From NCBI GenBank assembly GCA_037034305.1, contig JBAGJY010000004.1:1-64000 (forward strand): DNA of 64,000 nucleotides, read 5' to 3'. This document shows, piece by piece, positions 8,927-16,912 of this stretch; position 1 is the first letter of the stretch, and every line of letters starts with the position of its first letter. Source of the stretch: Streptantibioticus_A sp037034305 (GTDB lineage: Bacteria; Actinomycetota; Actinomycetes; Streptomycetales; Streptomycetaceae). The notes below the pieces were generated by a model. The model saw only the letters and a list, made by a program, of their open reading frames with translations. It was not told the DNA's origin and did no database searches. The position numbers were made by a program, and so were the translations under genes.

Positions 8927-10756
8927 TCACCTCCTATGGCCAGGAGTTGGTGGTCCTTCTAGGGGAAGGCGCATCTGCATCGGTCGTGGTGGGCGCAGTC
9001 GGGTTCGCTCGACGCGGATTGGCAGCGCCGTCTGCCGCCCCCGTGCGCCCGGCGGCGGTGCCGTGGCTGGTGGCGGTGCAGGAGTGCTGGCGCGCGGCTG
9101 GCGGGTGGCGGTGATCGGCAGCCACGTCTGTACCGGCCGAGTAGGCCGTCCCGGGGTCTTCGCGGCGGGAATGGGCAGCGTCAACTGCTGCCTGCGCCGA
9201 GCTGCGGCTGGATGCGGTACCCCGCGCGCCGGTGGCGGGGTCGAGCCGCGGGGGCCTGAAGTGCCCGGGGGCGAGGGGGACTGCACGGTGGGGCCTCCTG
9301 AAGTCGGTGTCGCCCCGCCCGGTCCATGCGGCGCGGGCGGTCCGATGGAGGGCGAGGCGGAGGGAGGACAAGTGCCGGGGCCCGGACCCCTCGTGCCGGG
9401 TGTGCCTCGCCCGGCCGGGCCGCCAGGGCCGGGGCGCGGGCCTGGACGGTTGCCGGGTCCCGGCGGTGCCGACCCTGGGCCGGGACGGGCGGGCGGGGTA
9501 CGGGCAGGTCTCATGCCGCGCAAGGCGCCGCGCATGACGTAGGCCATGGCGACCGAGCGCAGGATCCGCAGCGGCATGGGGGCGCCGGGCATGGTGATGG
9601 GGGTGGAGCGGAAGATGACCCGGGCGGTCCAGCCGGGGATCTTCACCAGCACCCAGAACAGGCACAACCCGGCCAGCAAGTTGCTCAACTGCGAGGGGTT
9701 CGGCACGCCGAAGATGGTGTTGTCGGGGGTGAAGTACAGCTTCAGCCCCACAACGAAGACCGTGGACTGCGCGAGCTGGATCACCAGGCACCCGGCGATC
9801 CCGCGCCACCACAGGCGGGCGATGCCGTCGGTGACCGGCAGCGCGTGGCACGACAGAGCCAGCGGCGCACATGCTGCCAGGACCGCGATGAGGGCGACGC
9901 GGACCGTGTAGCCGATCAGCACTCCGAAGATCAAGGCGAGCACGATCAGACCGAGGATCAGCCCGTACAGTGCCCCGCTGGAGGGCAGCAATACCTGCCC
10001 GATCAACTGCTGGGCGATGCCCTTGCCGGAGACGGTGGTGCTGCCCAAGATCGCCTGCGAGGCGGCGTTCGCCAGCCCAATGGCTTTTCCCAGGATGGTC
10101 AGGGAACTGGCCGCGGCGATAAGCCCGATGACCAGGCGCGGGGCGATCTGCTTGAGCGCGTAGCGGGTCTGCACGGTCTCATGGCTCATGAGCATGACCC
10201 CGCCGACCAGCACGAACAGCACATACGCAGCACCGGCGGTGGCTAATGAGGTGGTCCACAACTCGACCAGGGCCGGATTGCTCGTCACATCCGGTGTGGC
10301 CAGCAGCGTGTCGCCCAACAACGCGAACAGGGGCTTTTCGGCCTGTTCGATGAGCGCCCCCAGCAGGGAGGCGATCGCATCCGAGACCATCTTCGGAACG
10401 TCGAACAGGTCCCCGACCCACCCCCAACCACCCACGCTTGGCCCCGGGTACGGTCCTGGAGACGGGGCTGGGCCGGGTGAAGGGGAGGGCTGGGGCTGCG
10501 GGTGGTTGTGGTCGGTGGGTGGCTGGGGTAGCGATGTGGCGGGTGGGGTCAGCCCGGGTGTGGGCTGTACGGGGGCTGGCGATGGTGCTGGGGTTGTGGG
10601 GCCGCTGGCGGGGCTGGGCTGGGGCACGGGGTCGGTTGGGGCGGTGATTGGTGCTGCGGCAGCAGCCCGGGGCGGCTCGCCGATGGAGACGGCGACGGTG
10701 ATGGCGAGGCAGGCTGCGAGGAGCAGTCTGGGCCAGGTTCTGGGGCGCGTGGTCAC
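8927..10756 (-). CDS. VirB6/TrbL-like polytopic conjugation protein
   Basis: A 609-residue protein with a probable signal peptide (1-35, ending AAAAAP), a proline/serine-rich stretch (about 36-108), then a membrane domain of about six helices between residues 165 and 400. It would form part of the inner-membrane pore. The C-terminal 200 residues are extremely proline-, glycine- and arginine-rich and end in repeated short blocks of the type LPI/LPL after arginine-proline runs. The GTG start overlaps the stop of the pilin gene (GTGA). Family assignment comes from topology and position in the operon, because VirB6 proteins are poorly conserved in sequence. Confidence 0.75.
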   Translation of the reverse strand: MTTRPRTWPRLLLAACLAITVAVSIGEPPRAAAAAPITAPTDPVPQPSPASGPTTPAPSPAPVQPTPGLTPPATSLPQPPTDHNHPQPQPSPSPGPAPSPGPYPGPSVGGWGWVGDLFDVPKMVSDAIASLLGALIEQAEKPLFALLGDTLLATPDVTSNPALVELWTTSLATAGAAYVLFVLVGGVMLMSHETVQTRYALKQIAPRLVIGLIAAASSLTILGKAIGLANAASQAILGSTTVSGKGIAQQLIGQVLLPSSGALYGLILGLIVLALIFGVLIGYTVRVALIAVLAACAPLALSCHALPVTDGIARLWWRGIAGCLVIQLAQSTVFVVGLKLYFTPDNTIFGVPNPSQLSNLLAGLCLFWVLVKIPGWTARVIFRSTPITMPGAPMPLRILRSVAMAYVMRGALRGMRPARTPPARPGPGSAPPGPGNRPGPRPGPGGPAGRGTPGTRGPGPGTCPPSASPSIGPPAPHGPGGATPTSGGPTVQSPSPPGTSGPRGSTPPPARGVPHPAAARRRQQLTLPIPAAKTPGRPTRPVQTWLPITATRQPRASTPAPPPATAPPPGARGRQTALPIRVERTRLRPPRPMQMRLPLEGPPTPGHRR

Positions 10757-11109
10757 GGGGCACCGACGAGGGACTTGAGAACTTCGACGATGACCGGCGC
10801 GAGCACCGCCAAGCCATAACCAGTGGCCGCTGCCCTCAAGGCGCGCTTGGCGGACTCGACTTCACCGGGGTCACCGCCGGCCATCAGGTACCGCAGGCCC
10901 CCAACGGTCAGAAACAGGGTGGCAAGTCCTGCGAGCAGTCCCACGAGCCAGTTCCGCAGGTTGCCGATGACCTGCGGGATCGTGTCAGCAGCGGCTACGG
11001 GGTCTGCGGCAAGGAAGAGCGCCACGCACGCCGCGACGGCTGGGCCGAGGAAGATGCGGCCTGGCCGGAGCGGGCGAGGGGCAGGTGGGCGTTGGCCTGG
11101 TGGCGACAT
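10753..11109 (-). CDS. VirB2-like pilin subunit
   Basis: A 118-residue protein with a basic, proline-rich start, a signal-peptide-like segment (FLGPAVAACVALFLAADPVAAA), then two further hydrophobic helices (LVGLLAGLATLFLTVGGLRYLMAGG and YGLAVLAPVIVEVLKSLVG). This two-helix mature layout, with the GGxRYLxAGG-type loop, is typical of VirB2/TrbC pilins in actinobacterial elements. The ATG at 11109 is preceded by GGAGG six bases upstream; a longer frame starting at 11244 lacks a comparable site. This is the first gene of the transfer operon. Confidence 0.75.
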   Translation of the reverse strand: MSPPGQRPPAPRPLRPGRIFLGPAVAACVALFLAADPVAAADTIPQVIGNLRNWLVGLLAGLATLFLTVGGLRYLMAGGDPGEVESAKRALRAAATGYGLAVLAPVIVEVLKSLVGAP

Positions 11110-11374
11110 CCGGGACCTCCGGCACGACGAACAAGACGAAGCGGCAAGGGGCATCCAGGCCCCTGGGGCCCGAGCGCGAGGGCTCTGCGGCGCGGCACCT
11201 CCCTTGGGGGTGTGCGGCAGACGGCCTTGCTCGGGTGTCAGCACGAGACGGTGCGCTCGGGCCCACAGGAACTGCCTGGACAGCGAGGTGAGGGCTCGTC
11301 AGCGGTATATGTGGGAGCCGCGGCGAGGTGCCTCACTATCTATGGACGGATTCGGGCCGATCAGTGCCAGCCCG
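11110..11374. promoter_or_regulatory. Upstream region of the transfer operon
   Basis: A 265-base gap between the first transfer gene and the end of the sigma/HTH-like gene, both on the minus strand. It probably holds the operon promoter. It contains one copy (11233-11251) of a 19-base sequence that recurs at 12896-12914 in front of the rightward module. I see no convincing small reading frame. Confidence 0.4.
11233..11251 (+). repeat. 19-bp direct repeat, copy 1
   Basis: The sequence GGGTGTCAGCACGAGACGG occurs here, about 124 bases upstream of the pilin start, and again at 12896-12914. The copies are identical over all 19 bases, and their surroundings differ. Each lies near the start of an operon of the element, so a shared regulator site is a reasonable guess. 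Confidence 0.75.
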
Positions 11375-12142
11375 TCACCTCTGCGGCGGAATCGAGACCC
11401 GGTGTCCCAGGGCCTCACCGAGGCTCTTCTCGGCAGCAGCGCGCTGCCTGAAGATCGTTCGCCTGCTCACCCCCCGCTCCACGGCGAGGGCGTCAACCGA
11501 GGCCAGGTCCAGGCGGGTCCGGGCGATCAGGTCGGCATCGTCGGGCGTGACGATCTGATTGTGCACGGCCTGCCACAACACCGTGTACTCATCGCCGCAC
11601 GACCCAGCCGAGGACAGGGCCGGGGTGATGGGCGGCAGGTCGGTGCTGACTTCCCGGACGCGGTGCGGACGACCTGCCCGGATCAGCTGGTGCGCGGCGC
11701 GATCAGCCGCCCGCAGCAGGCAGCGTGCCAGCAGCGGGTCGCCCAGCTCCAGCTCCGCGAGTTCGGCTACCAGTCCCGCCAGGGCCTCCTGCTCGATCTC
11801 ACCGCGGTCGATGGGCGCAACCTTGCCGAGTCGGGCCAGCATCCTGCGCAGCCCCGGCACGGCGAGGCCACACACCACCGTCGTCCACGGCTCCCCCTCC
11901 CGGCGCGCCCGAGAGGCGACTTCGCTCCAGATGCGTTCGCGCACCTCGGGGCGGCACGAGGGGTGGACGATGCGGGCGCGAACCTGGTCGACCGGCACTG
12001 GCCGGTCGACCAGCGGGTCGGCGAGCAGCGTGGCGGGCACGGTGAGCGGGCGGATCCCGCGGGCCAGGGACACGAACGCGGCATCCACCACGGCCAACGG
12101 TGAGATGGCGGGCGTGGTGGAGGTGGTGCGGTTCGGGTTCAT
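11375..12142 (-). CDS. Sigma-70-like / HTH transcriptional regulator
   Basis: A 255-residue protein with an arrangement like small sigma-like regulators of actinobacterial mobile elements. The middle has helices reminiscent of sigma region 2 (about 108-160: EIEQEALAGLVAELAELELG and LLRAADRAAHQLIRAG). The C-terminus ends in a clear HTH: SVDALAVERGVSRRTIFRQR (about 218-237). The ATG at 12142 has AAGGAG seven bases upstream. It lies just upstream of the transfer operon on the same strand and is a candidate activator of it. The sigma relationship is an inference; it could be a plain HTH regulator. Confidence 0.6.
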   Translation of the reverse strand: MNPNRTTSTTPAISPLAVVDAAFVSLARGIRPLTVPATLLADPLVDRPVPVDQVRARIVHPSCRPEVRERIWSEVASRARREGEPWTTVVCGLAVPGLRRMLARLGKVAPIDRGEIEQEALAGLVAELAELELGDPLLARCLLRAADRAAHQLIRAGRPHRVREVSTDLPPITPALSSAGSCGDEYTVLWQAVHNQIVTPDDADLIARTRLDLASVDALAVERGVSRRTIFRQRAAAEKSLGEALGHRVSIPPQR

Positions 12143-12344
12143 CGTGCGGCTCCTTCAACGAGAGCGGCCAACGTGTGGACAGCCGCCATCGCGCCAGGCG
12201 CCCTTGCCACCACCGCGCCATCCATGAACCACCCGCCAGCCCCTCGCGGACCACCGGGCTGCCACACGCACCGGCTCGCCGCTGGCGAATCCGCCCCTGG
12301 CCTGCCGTGATACGCAGCCGAGCAGGACCGGCGGAGACGCGAAA

Positions 12345-12361
12345 AATTTCTTGAAGAAATT
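12345..12361. promoter_or_regulatory. AT-rich palindrome, candidate operator
   Basis: AATTTCTTGAAGAAATT is a perfect inverted repeat with 8-base arms around a central G. It stands out sharply because nearly all surrounding sequence is GC-rich. It lies about 200 bases upstream of the sigma/HTH-like gene start. A dimeric repressor site is the simplest reading. Confidence 0.5.
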
Positions 12362-12403
12362 CCTGGCCCGCACACGGGCTCAGCGACAGCATGCCGTGTG
12401 GCA

Positions 12404-12440
12404 GGCAACTGGCGAACACGCCGCTGACCAGCACTTTCGC
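12404..12440 (+). repeat. Iteron-like imperfect direct repeat, copy 1
   Basis: The core ACTGGCGAACACGCCGCTGA, followed by a CCAGCAC-TTT segment, aligns with 12747-12784 over about 35 bases with roughly seven differences and one gap. Two copies about 340 bases apart in a non-coding region could be iteron-type or regulator sites. Confidence 0.45.
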
Positions 12441-12746
12441 CCCTGCTGAGCGCCCCGGCGACCACCCAGACCAACCGGGATCCGATGCTGTGTCACAGGG
12501 AAGGTGGTCGGCCGAGCGCTGCGACCTGGGCGGCAACTTACTGGGCGGAAGGACGCGGCTGGCTGAGTCGGCGACGTAGGCCTGGACCGTGATCGCCCGC
12601 GTGATCCGAGCGGTCATCGGTCCAGGCGCACGCCGGGGCGATCGCGGGTGGCTTGTGGCTGCTCCGGTCCGGTGAACCTGCTCGCAGGTCTCAACCGCCT
12701 CGGCACCGGCCCGCGCCTCCGACGATGGACCGCAGACGAGAGGGCT

Positions 12747-12784
12747 GGCGACTGGCAAACAAGTCGCTGAACAGCACCTTTACG
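12747..12784 (+). repeat. Iteron-like imperfect direct repeat, copy 2
   Basis: The core ACTGGCAAACAAGTCGCTGA, followed by ACAGCACCTTT, is the second copy of the repeat at 12404-12440, in the same orientation. No third clear copy was found. Confidence 0.45.
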
Positions 12785-12895
12785 GCGCGATCAGATCCAC
12801 GGAATGCGGGGGCATCGCGGTCGCCTAGCTTCGTTGAGACAGCACATCTGGGGCTGCCCGCCATGGCACTGAAGGACCCGGATTTGTCCATATAA

Positions 12896-12914
12896 GGGTG
12901 TCAGCACGAGACGG
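12896..12914 (+). repeat. 19-bp direct repeat, copy 2
   Basis: Identical to 11233-11251 (GGGTGTCAGCACGAGACGG). It starts 45 bases before the rightward module's first ATG. A TATAAG sequence abuts it on the left (12891-12896) and a small inverted repeat (GCAGG-CCG-CCTGC) follows it, so it may overlap a promoter or transcript start. Confidence 0.7.
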
Positions 12915-12940
12915 CAGGCCGCCTGCAGCGCACCGCCGCC

Positions 12941-13603
12941 ATGAACCTCAACCGCCGCCCCACCTCACCCCGCCGCTCCCGACCGCACGTCCCCACACCG
13001 CCAGCCGCCATCTGGCTCCCCACCCACCCAACCACCGTCCCCGCCCCCCGACCCGACGAGCCGCCCGCGTCAGCCGTACTGCCCGACTGGGCGGTAGACC
13101 GCATCCGGGCCGAGTTCACCCGCCCACTCCACGCCGACCAGCCGCGCCTGCCGCTACTGCGCCTGTCCATTCCCGACTGCCGCCCGGGAATGGACACGCG
13201 CACCCGCTGCACCACCGATGCCCTACCCCCGGCACCGCGCCGCGCGGTCATCCTCGCCGAACTCCACCCCGACGCCCTGCCCACCGTCCACGGCGCCAGG
13301 CATCCCGAGGCGGCCCAAAGCGACGAGTGGCCCGGATTCTTCCATCGCATCCACCATCTTTTGGCCCGCGGTGGATTCCTTCTGGCCGCCGCCCGGCAAC
13401 AGCGCCTCGCCGGACGCCTGTCCGACCCCCTCGGTGCCCTGGTCGCCACCGCCCGCGCAGCAGGGTTCACCTACCTGCAGCACATCGTCGTCGTCCACGG
13501 CCACCTGGTCGGCGACCGCATCGAGCCCACCCCGCCCCCGGGGATGCCGCAGGGCCTGGTACATAGCGACCTGCTGGCCTTTGAACGGATCCCCCGCCGC
13601 TGA
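12941..13603 (+). CDS. Degenerate methyltransferase-like protein
   Basis: A 220-residue protein of unproven function. Residues about 125-216 resemble the second half of a Rossmann-type DNA methyltransferase: FFHRIHHLLARGGFLLAAAR, then DPLGALVATARAAGFTYLQH, a VVVHG strand and a final LVHSDLLAFER strand. The expected SAM-binding motif and a DPPY/SPPY catalytic motif are both absent, so it is unlikely to methylate DNA alone. It lies 47 bases upstream of a complete DNA methyltransferase gene on the same strand. It could be a non-catalytic partner subunit or a decayed paralogue. No strong ribosome-binding site precedes the ATG. Confidence 0.5.
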   Translation: MNLNRRPTSPRRSRPHVPTPPAAIWLPTHPTTVPAPRPDEPPASAVLPDWAVDRIRAEFTRPLHADQPRLPLLRLSIPDCRPGMDTRTRCTTDALPPAPRRAVILAELHPDALPTVHGARHPEAAQSDEWPGFFHRIHHLLARGGFLLAAARQQRLAGRLSDPLGALVATARAAGFTYLQHIVVVHGHLVGDRIEPTPPPGMPQGLVHSDLLAFERIPRR

Positions 13604-13650
13604 ACGCACGCCCCGCCCCGCAACTGCCAAAACCGTCAAGGGAGATCCAC

Positions 13651-14649
13651 GTGATGCCCCTCTCCGTGTGGCTGACCGCCCAGACCTCGGCCCCGGCCCA
13701 GCGCGCGGGACGCTACCTGCCTGTCTCCGCCGCCCACCCCGCCAAAATGCTCCCGGCCGTCGCCGCCCAGGCCATCGCCTACTACACCAACCCCGGCGAC
13801 CTGGTCCTGGACCCGATGTGCGGCATCGGCACCACCCTCATCGAAGCCATCCACGCCGGCCGCGACGCGCTTGGCGTCGAGTACGAGCCCCGGTGGGCGC
13901 ACATCGCCCGCTCCAACCTCACCCACGCCACCGAACAAGGCGCCCTAGGCACAGGACGGGTCTACCGCGGTGACGCCCGCGACCTGCTGTCCCTGATCCC
14001 CGAAGAACACCATGGACGCGTCGCGCTGGTAGTCACCTCACCGCCGTACGGCAACTCCCTGCACGGCCACGTCCGCTCCAGCCGCGACACCGGCCAACCC
14101 GGAGTCACCAAACACGACTACCGCTACGGCACCGACCCGGCCAACCTCGCCCACACCAGCACCGACCACCTCCTGGCAGCGTTCACCCGCATCCTGACCC
14201 AATGCCGCCACATGCTGGGTCCCGGCGGCACAGTCGCCATCACCACCCGCCCCTGGCGCGAACACGGCGAACTCATCGACCTACCCTCCGCCGTCCTCGC
14301 CGCCGGAGAGGCCGCAGGCCTCATCCCCACCGAACGCTGCATCGCCCTCCTCTCCGGCATCCGCGATGGCCACTTGGTCACCCGCCCCTCGTTCTTCCAG
14401 ATGAAGAACGTCCGCGACGCCCGTCGCGCAGGGCTTCCGCTCCATCTCATCGCGCACGAGGATCTGCTCATCCTCAAAGCCCCCAACGGGAGATCTGCAG
14501 GGCATCGCAGCACCCGTTGCCCGGATCGTCCGACACCACGGGCCCGTCAGTGCGCGCACAGCTGTCAGGCATCGCATGCCACGACGAGGACACAACGCTG
14601 CTCCTCCGCAACCACGCTCCGATCGCCGCAAGGCCATCCGCAGCCATGA
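13651..14649 (+). CDS. DNA methyltransferase (TSPPY motif)
   Basis: A 332-residue SAM-dependent DNA methyltransferase. Motif I LDPMCGIGTT lies at 53-62 and the catalytic TSPPYGNS motif at 129-136. TSPPY favours N4-cytosine methylation, though N6-adenine enzymes of this type exist. Motif I precedes the catalytic motif by about 70 residues, as in gamma-type and TRM11-like enzymes. A target region probably lies in 140-275; the last ~50 residues are arginine/serine-rich and not conserved-looking. The start is GTG 13651 or ATG 13654, both following GGGAG. No restriction endonuclease is adjacent, so it may be an orphan that protects or marks the element. Its stop overlaps the next gene by four bases. 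Confidence 0.85.
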   Translation: MMPLSVWLTAQTSAPAQRAGRYLPVSAAHPAKMLPAVAAQAIAYYTNPGDLVLDPMCGIGTTLIEAIHAGRDALGVEYEPRWAHIARSNLTHATEQGALGTGRVYRGDARDLLSLIPEEHHGRVALVVTSPPYGNSLHGHVRSSRDTGQPGVTKHDYRYGTDPANLAHTSTDHLLAAFTRILTQCRHMLGPGGTVAITTRPWREHGELIDLPSAVLAAGEAAGLIPTERCIALLSGIRDGHLVTRPSFFQMKNVRDARRAGLPLHLIAHEDLLILKAPNGRSAGHRSTRCPDRPTPRARQCAHSCQASHATTRTQRCSSATTLRSPQGHPQP

Positions 14650-14999
14650 GCACCAGCCACCTCCCCCTCGCGCTCACCCGGCCGCACGTGAGCCCGCCGC
14701 CCGAGAGCCACGGCACGCCCGGCCGTCATGGCCTTGACCCGGGCGCCGAGGTGGAGCGTCCATGGTCGTCGGCCGCCACCGACGCGCTGGCCCTCCCGTC
14801 CGCTGGTCAGCAGCGGGCGGGGGAGGGCAGCGCATCGAAGCCAACGGTGACCGTGCGGTACGTCGTGGTCGATGGGCCGGACGGCTTCGCGCTCCAGCAG
14901 CGCCAAGCCGCCGCGATCCGCCAAGCCCTGGCGTGGCTCGCGGCCCACCCTGGCCCCGGCGACCGCACCGAGACGCAAGAGACCTGTCCCAGCGAGTAA
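14646..14999 (+). CDS. Small protein coupled to methyltransferase and recombinase genes
   Basis: A 117-residue protein of no recognised family. The ATG at 14646 overlaps the methyltransferase TGA (ATGA), which argues that this frame is real and fixes the start. The first ~65 residues are low-complexity. Residues about 68-103 look structured: TVTVRYVVVDGPDGFALQQR, then QAAAIRQALAWLAAHP, a strand-strand-helix pattern. It ends 20 bases before the serine recombinase start. Genes in this position sometimes encode recombination directionality factors; that role is only a guess here. Confidence 0.6.
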   Translation: MSTSHLPLALTRPHVSPPPESHGTPGRHGLDPGAEVERPWSSAATDALALPSAGQQRAGEGSASKPTVTVRYVVVDGPDGFALQQRQAAAIRQALAWLAAHPGPGDRTETQETCPSE

Positions 15000-15019
15000 G
15001 ACATCGGGAAAGGAAGACC

Positions 15020-16912
15020 ATGAACACGCCGACGGTCGCCCAGTTCGGAGTGCCAGATCCCGGCATGCCGTGTGCGCCGTCGGCCCCCGTACCCGAGGAG
15101 TCCCGCCAGGTCGCGGTCCCCGTGGCCTGGCTGGGACGGACGTCCACCGAGGACTCCCAGGACCCCACGCTGTCCCTGCCCCGGCAACTGCGCAACGCAC
15201 GGGCTGCCCTGCCGCCGGGCTGGGTGATCGTCGCGCACTTCTACGACGTCGAGTCCGGCCGCAAAGAGCTGGCCACCCGCGGCCACAGCACCGCACACGA
15301 GCAGTTCACCATCCCCATTCCCCGCGACGGCGGCATCGCCGACCTGCTACAAGAGGCACAAAGCCCACAACGACGATTCGCCGCAGTGATCTGCGAGTCC
15401 ATCGAACGCGTCGCCCGACGCACATACTTCGGCACCAAGATCGAGCACGAGCTGGAACAGTCCGGGGTGGCCCTGTGCGCCGCCGACGAGCCCATCCTCA
15501 CCAGCAGCAACGCCAAGCGCGCCACCCCAACCCTCACCCGGCGCGTCAAACAGGCCGTATCCGAGTGGTACGTCCTGCAGATGCTGGAGCTGTCCTGGGA
15601 CGGCTTCATTGAGCACACCAAACAGGGGTGGAACGTCGGCAAACCCCCGTACGGCTACCTCGCGGACAAGGTCCCCCACCCCGTCCCCGCGCGCCGTGCC
15701 GAAGGCGCGACCAAGCACCGTCTCATCCCCGATCCCGTCTGTGGACCGGTCGTTACCGAGATCTTCCGACTCCTCGCACTGGAGCGGCTCAGCTACCGCG
15801 CGATCGCCGAACGACTCAACCAGGACCTGGCCAAGTGCCCGCCGCCGATGCCCACACGCGCCGAGGCCACCATCGGGCTGTGGACCGTGCAAGCTGTGCG
15901 CGGCATCCTCGAAAACCCCAAGTACACCGGATACCAGGTATGGAACCGCCGAGCCCGCAAGAAGCGTGGCAACAAGGCGAATCCGATCTCAGAGTGGATC
16001 TGGTCCCCCCATCCTGTCCACGAGCCCCTGGTCACCCGCGAGGTCTTCGACGCCGTCTGGTCCAACAGCCGGACGCAGCAGGGCTCACGTCCGGGCGCCG
16101 ACCCCAACACCCACCCCGACACTCAGCGCACCTACCCCCTGCGCTCCTACGTGCACTGCGCACTGTGCCAGCGCCGGATGTTCGGCAAGGCCAGCAAAGG
16201 CCTCTCGTACTACGTCTGTTACAAGGACGCCGCCCACCACCGCGACGCCGACTGGTACCAGGAGCACCCCAAAGCCTTGTGGGTACGGGAGACGATCCTC
16301 CTCGAGGCCGTCCACTGGTTCTTCGGCGAACGCGTCTTCGGCCACCACCGCAAAGAACTCCTCCAAGTGCAGCTGGCCGCCGCCGAACCCGCAGCTGAAG
16401 AGGGCAACAGACGCCGGGCGGAACAACTCCGCGAAGAGATCACACGCACCGAACGCCGCAAGGACCGCCTTCTCGACGAACTCGACAACTACGACGAGGA
16501 GGGAGACCCCGAGACCAACCGCGAGTTCCGCCGCAGCATCCGAGAACGCTTCGACCGCCACGAACGCAAACGCCGCGAACTACTCACACAACTCCACCGG
16601 TGCGAGGAGTCCACCACCAAGTCCGAGAGCCAGAACCTCGGCCTGATCGACCTACTGCCACATCTCGGACCCCGACTGTCACACCTGCCCCAAGACGCCC
16701 AGCGCCAGATCTACGACGCCTACCAGCTTGAGCTCCACTACCAGCGCCCCCGACGCGAGATCACGCTCCAAGTGACCATCCCGGCCGCCACAGCCGATGA
16801 ACTCGCTGATCTGACGAAACGGCTAGTAGCACCACTCACCGCCGGTGCTGGCGTTGACCAGCCATGTTTTGAGTGCCCCCGGCAGGACTCGAACCTGCGG
16901 CCAAGCGCTTAG
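15020..16912 (+). CDS. Large serine recombinase (integrase of the element)
   Basis: A 630-residue site-specific recombinase that integrates and excises the element. The resolvase-type catalytic domain (about 33-180) has the nucleophile Ser42 in GRTSTED, Arg55 in SLPRQL and the ESIERVARR helix (126-134). A recombinase domain follows (about 200-310, with KPPYGYLADK and GILENPKYTGYQVW), then a zinc ribbon (about 375-415, with CALCQRRM and a later VCY) and a coiled coil (about 455-560). The ATG at 15020 has AAGGAAG upstream. The last codons, FECPRQDSNLRPSA and stop, are read from the complementary strand of the tRNA-Arg gene, so the present C-terminus and stop are supplied by the insertion target. 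Serine integrases rarely use tRNA genes. Confidence 0.93.
   Translation: MNTPTVAQFGVPDPGMPCAPSAPVPEESRQVAVPVAWLGRTSTEDSQDPTLSLPRQLRNARAALPPGWVIVAHFYDVESGRKELATRGHSTAHEQFTIPIPRDGGIADLLQEAQSPQRRFAAVICESIERVARRTYFGTKIEHELEQSGVALCAADEPILTSSNAKRATPTLTRRVKQAVSEWYVLQMLELSWDGFIEHTKQGWNVGKPPYGYLADKVPHPVPARRAEGATKHRLIPDPVCGPVVTEIFRLLALERLSYRAIAERLNQDLAKCPPPMPTRAEATIGLWTVQAVRGILENPKYTGYQVWNRRARKKRGNKANPISEWIWSPHPVHEPLVTREVFDAVWSNSRTQQGSRPGADPNTHPDTQRTYPLRSYVHCALCQRRMFGKASKGLSYYVCYKDAAHHRDADWYQEHPKALWVRETILLEAVHWFFGERVFGHHRKELLQVQLAAAEPAAEEGNRRRAEQLREEITRTERRKDRLLDELDNYDEEGDPETNREFRRSIRERFDRHERKRRELLTQLHRCEESTTKSESQNLGLIDLLPHLGPRLSHLPQDAQRQIYDAYQLELHYQRPRREITLQVTIPAATADELADLTKRLVAPLTAGAGVDQPCFECPRQDSNLRPSA
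16871..16912. other. Attachment-site junction at the 3' end of tRNA-Arg
   Basis: The boundary between element and chromosome is inferred to lie here, where the recombinase frame runs into the tRNA 3' half. The matching site at the element's other end is outside the window, so the exact core cannot be read. Confidence 0.5.

Larger units (their letters stand above)
12143..12940. other. 800-bp non-coding control region of the element
   Basis: This divergent region lies between the leftward regulator/transfer block and the rightward methyltransferase-recombinase block. Short open frames here show no coding character. It holds an AT-rich palindrome (12345-12361), an imperfect ~37-base direct repeat pair (12404-12440 and 12747-12784) and a 19-base repeat (12896-12914). 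It is the best candidate in the window for promoters and possibly an origin of transfer or replication, but I see no recognisable nick site. Confidence 0.5.
1..16912. mobile_element. Integrative and conjugative element (right part), inserted in tRNA-Arg(UCU)
   Basis: From the window's left edge to the tRNA gene every recognisable gene belongs to conjugation, DNA modification or recombination: VirB2-, VirB6-, PrgI-, VirB4- and VirD4-like proteins, a transglycosylase, a replication-relaxation protein, a DNA methyltransferase and a large serine recombinase. The recombinase frame ends inside the 3' part of a tRNA-Arg gene on the opposite strand, which fixes the right boundary at about 16871-16912. 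Beyond it lie ordinary chromosomal genes. The left boundary, the relaxase and any replication initiator would be left of position 1. Most characterised Streptomyces elements move double-stranded DNA with an FtsK-like TraB; here a VirB/VirD4-type machine is present instead. Confidence 0.85.

Noticed and set aside
12653..12895. Short open frames in the control region of the element
   Set aside because: They lack ribosome-binding sites and coding character. Their apparent similarity to each other is explained by the direct DNA repeats.
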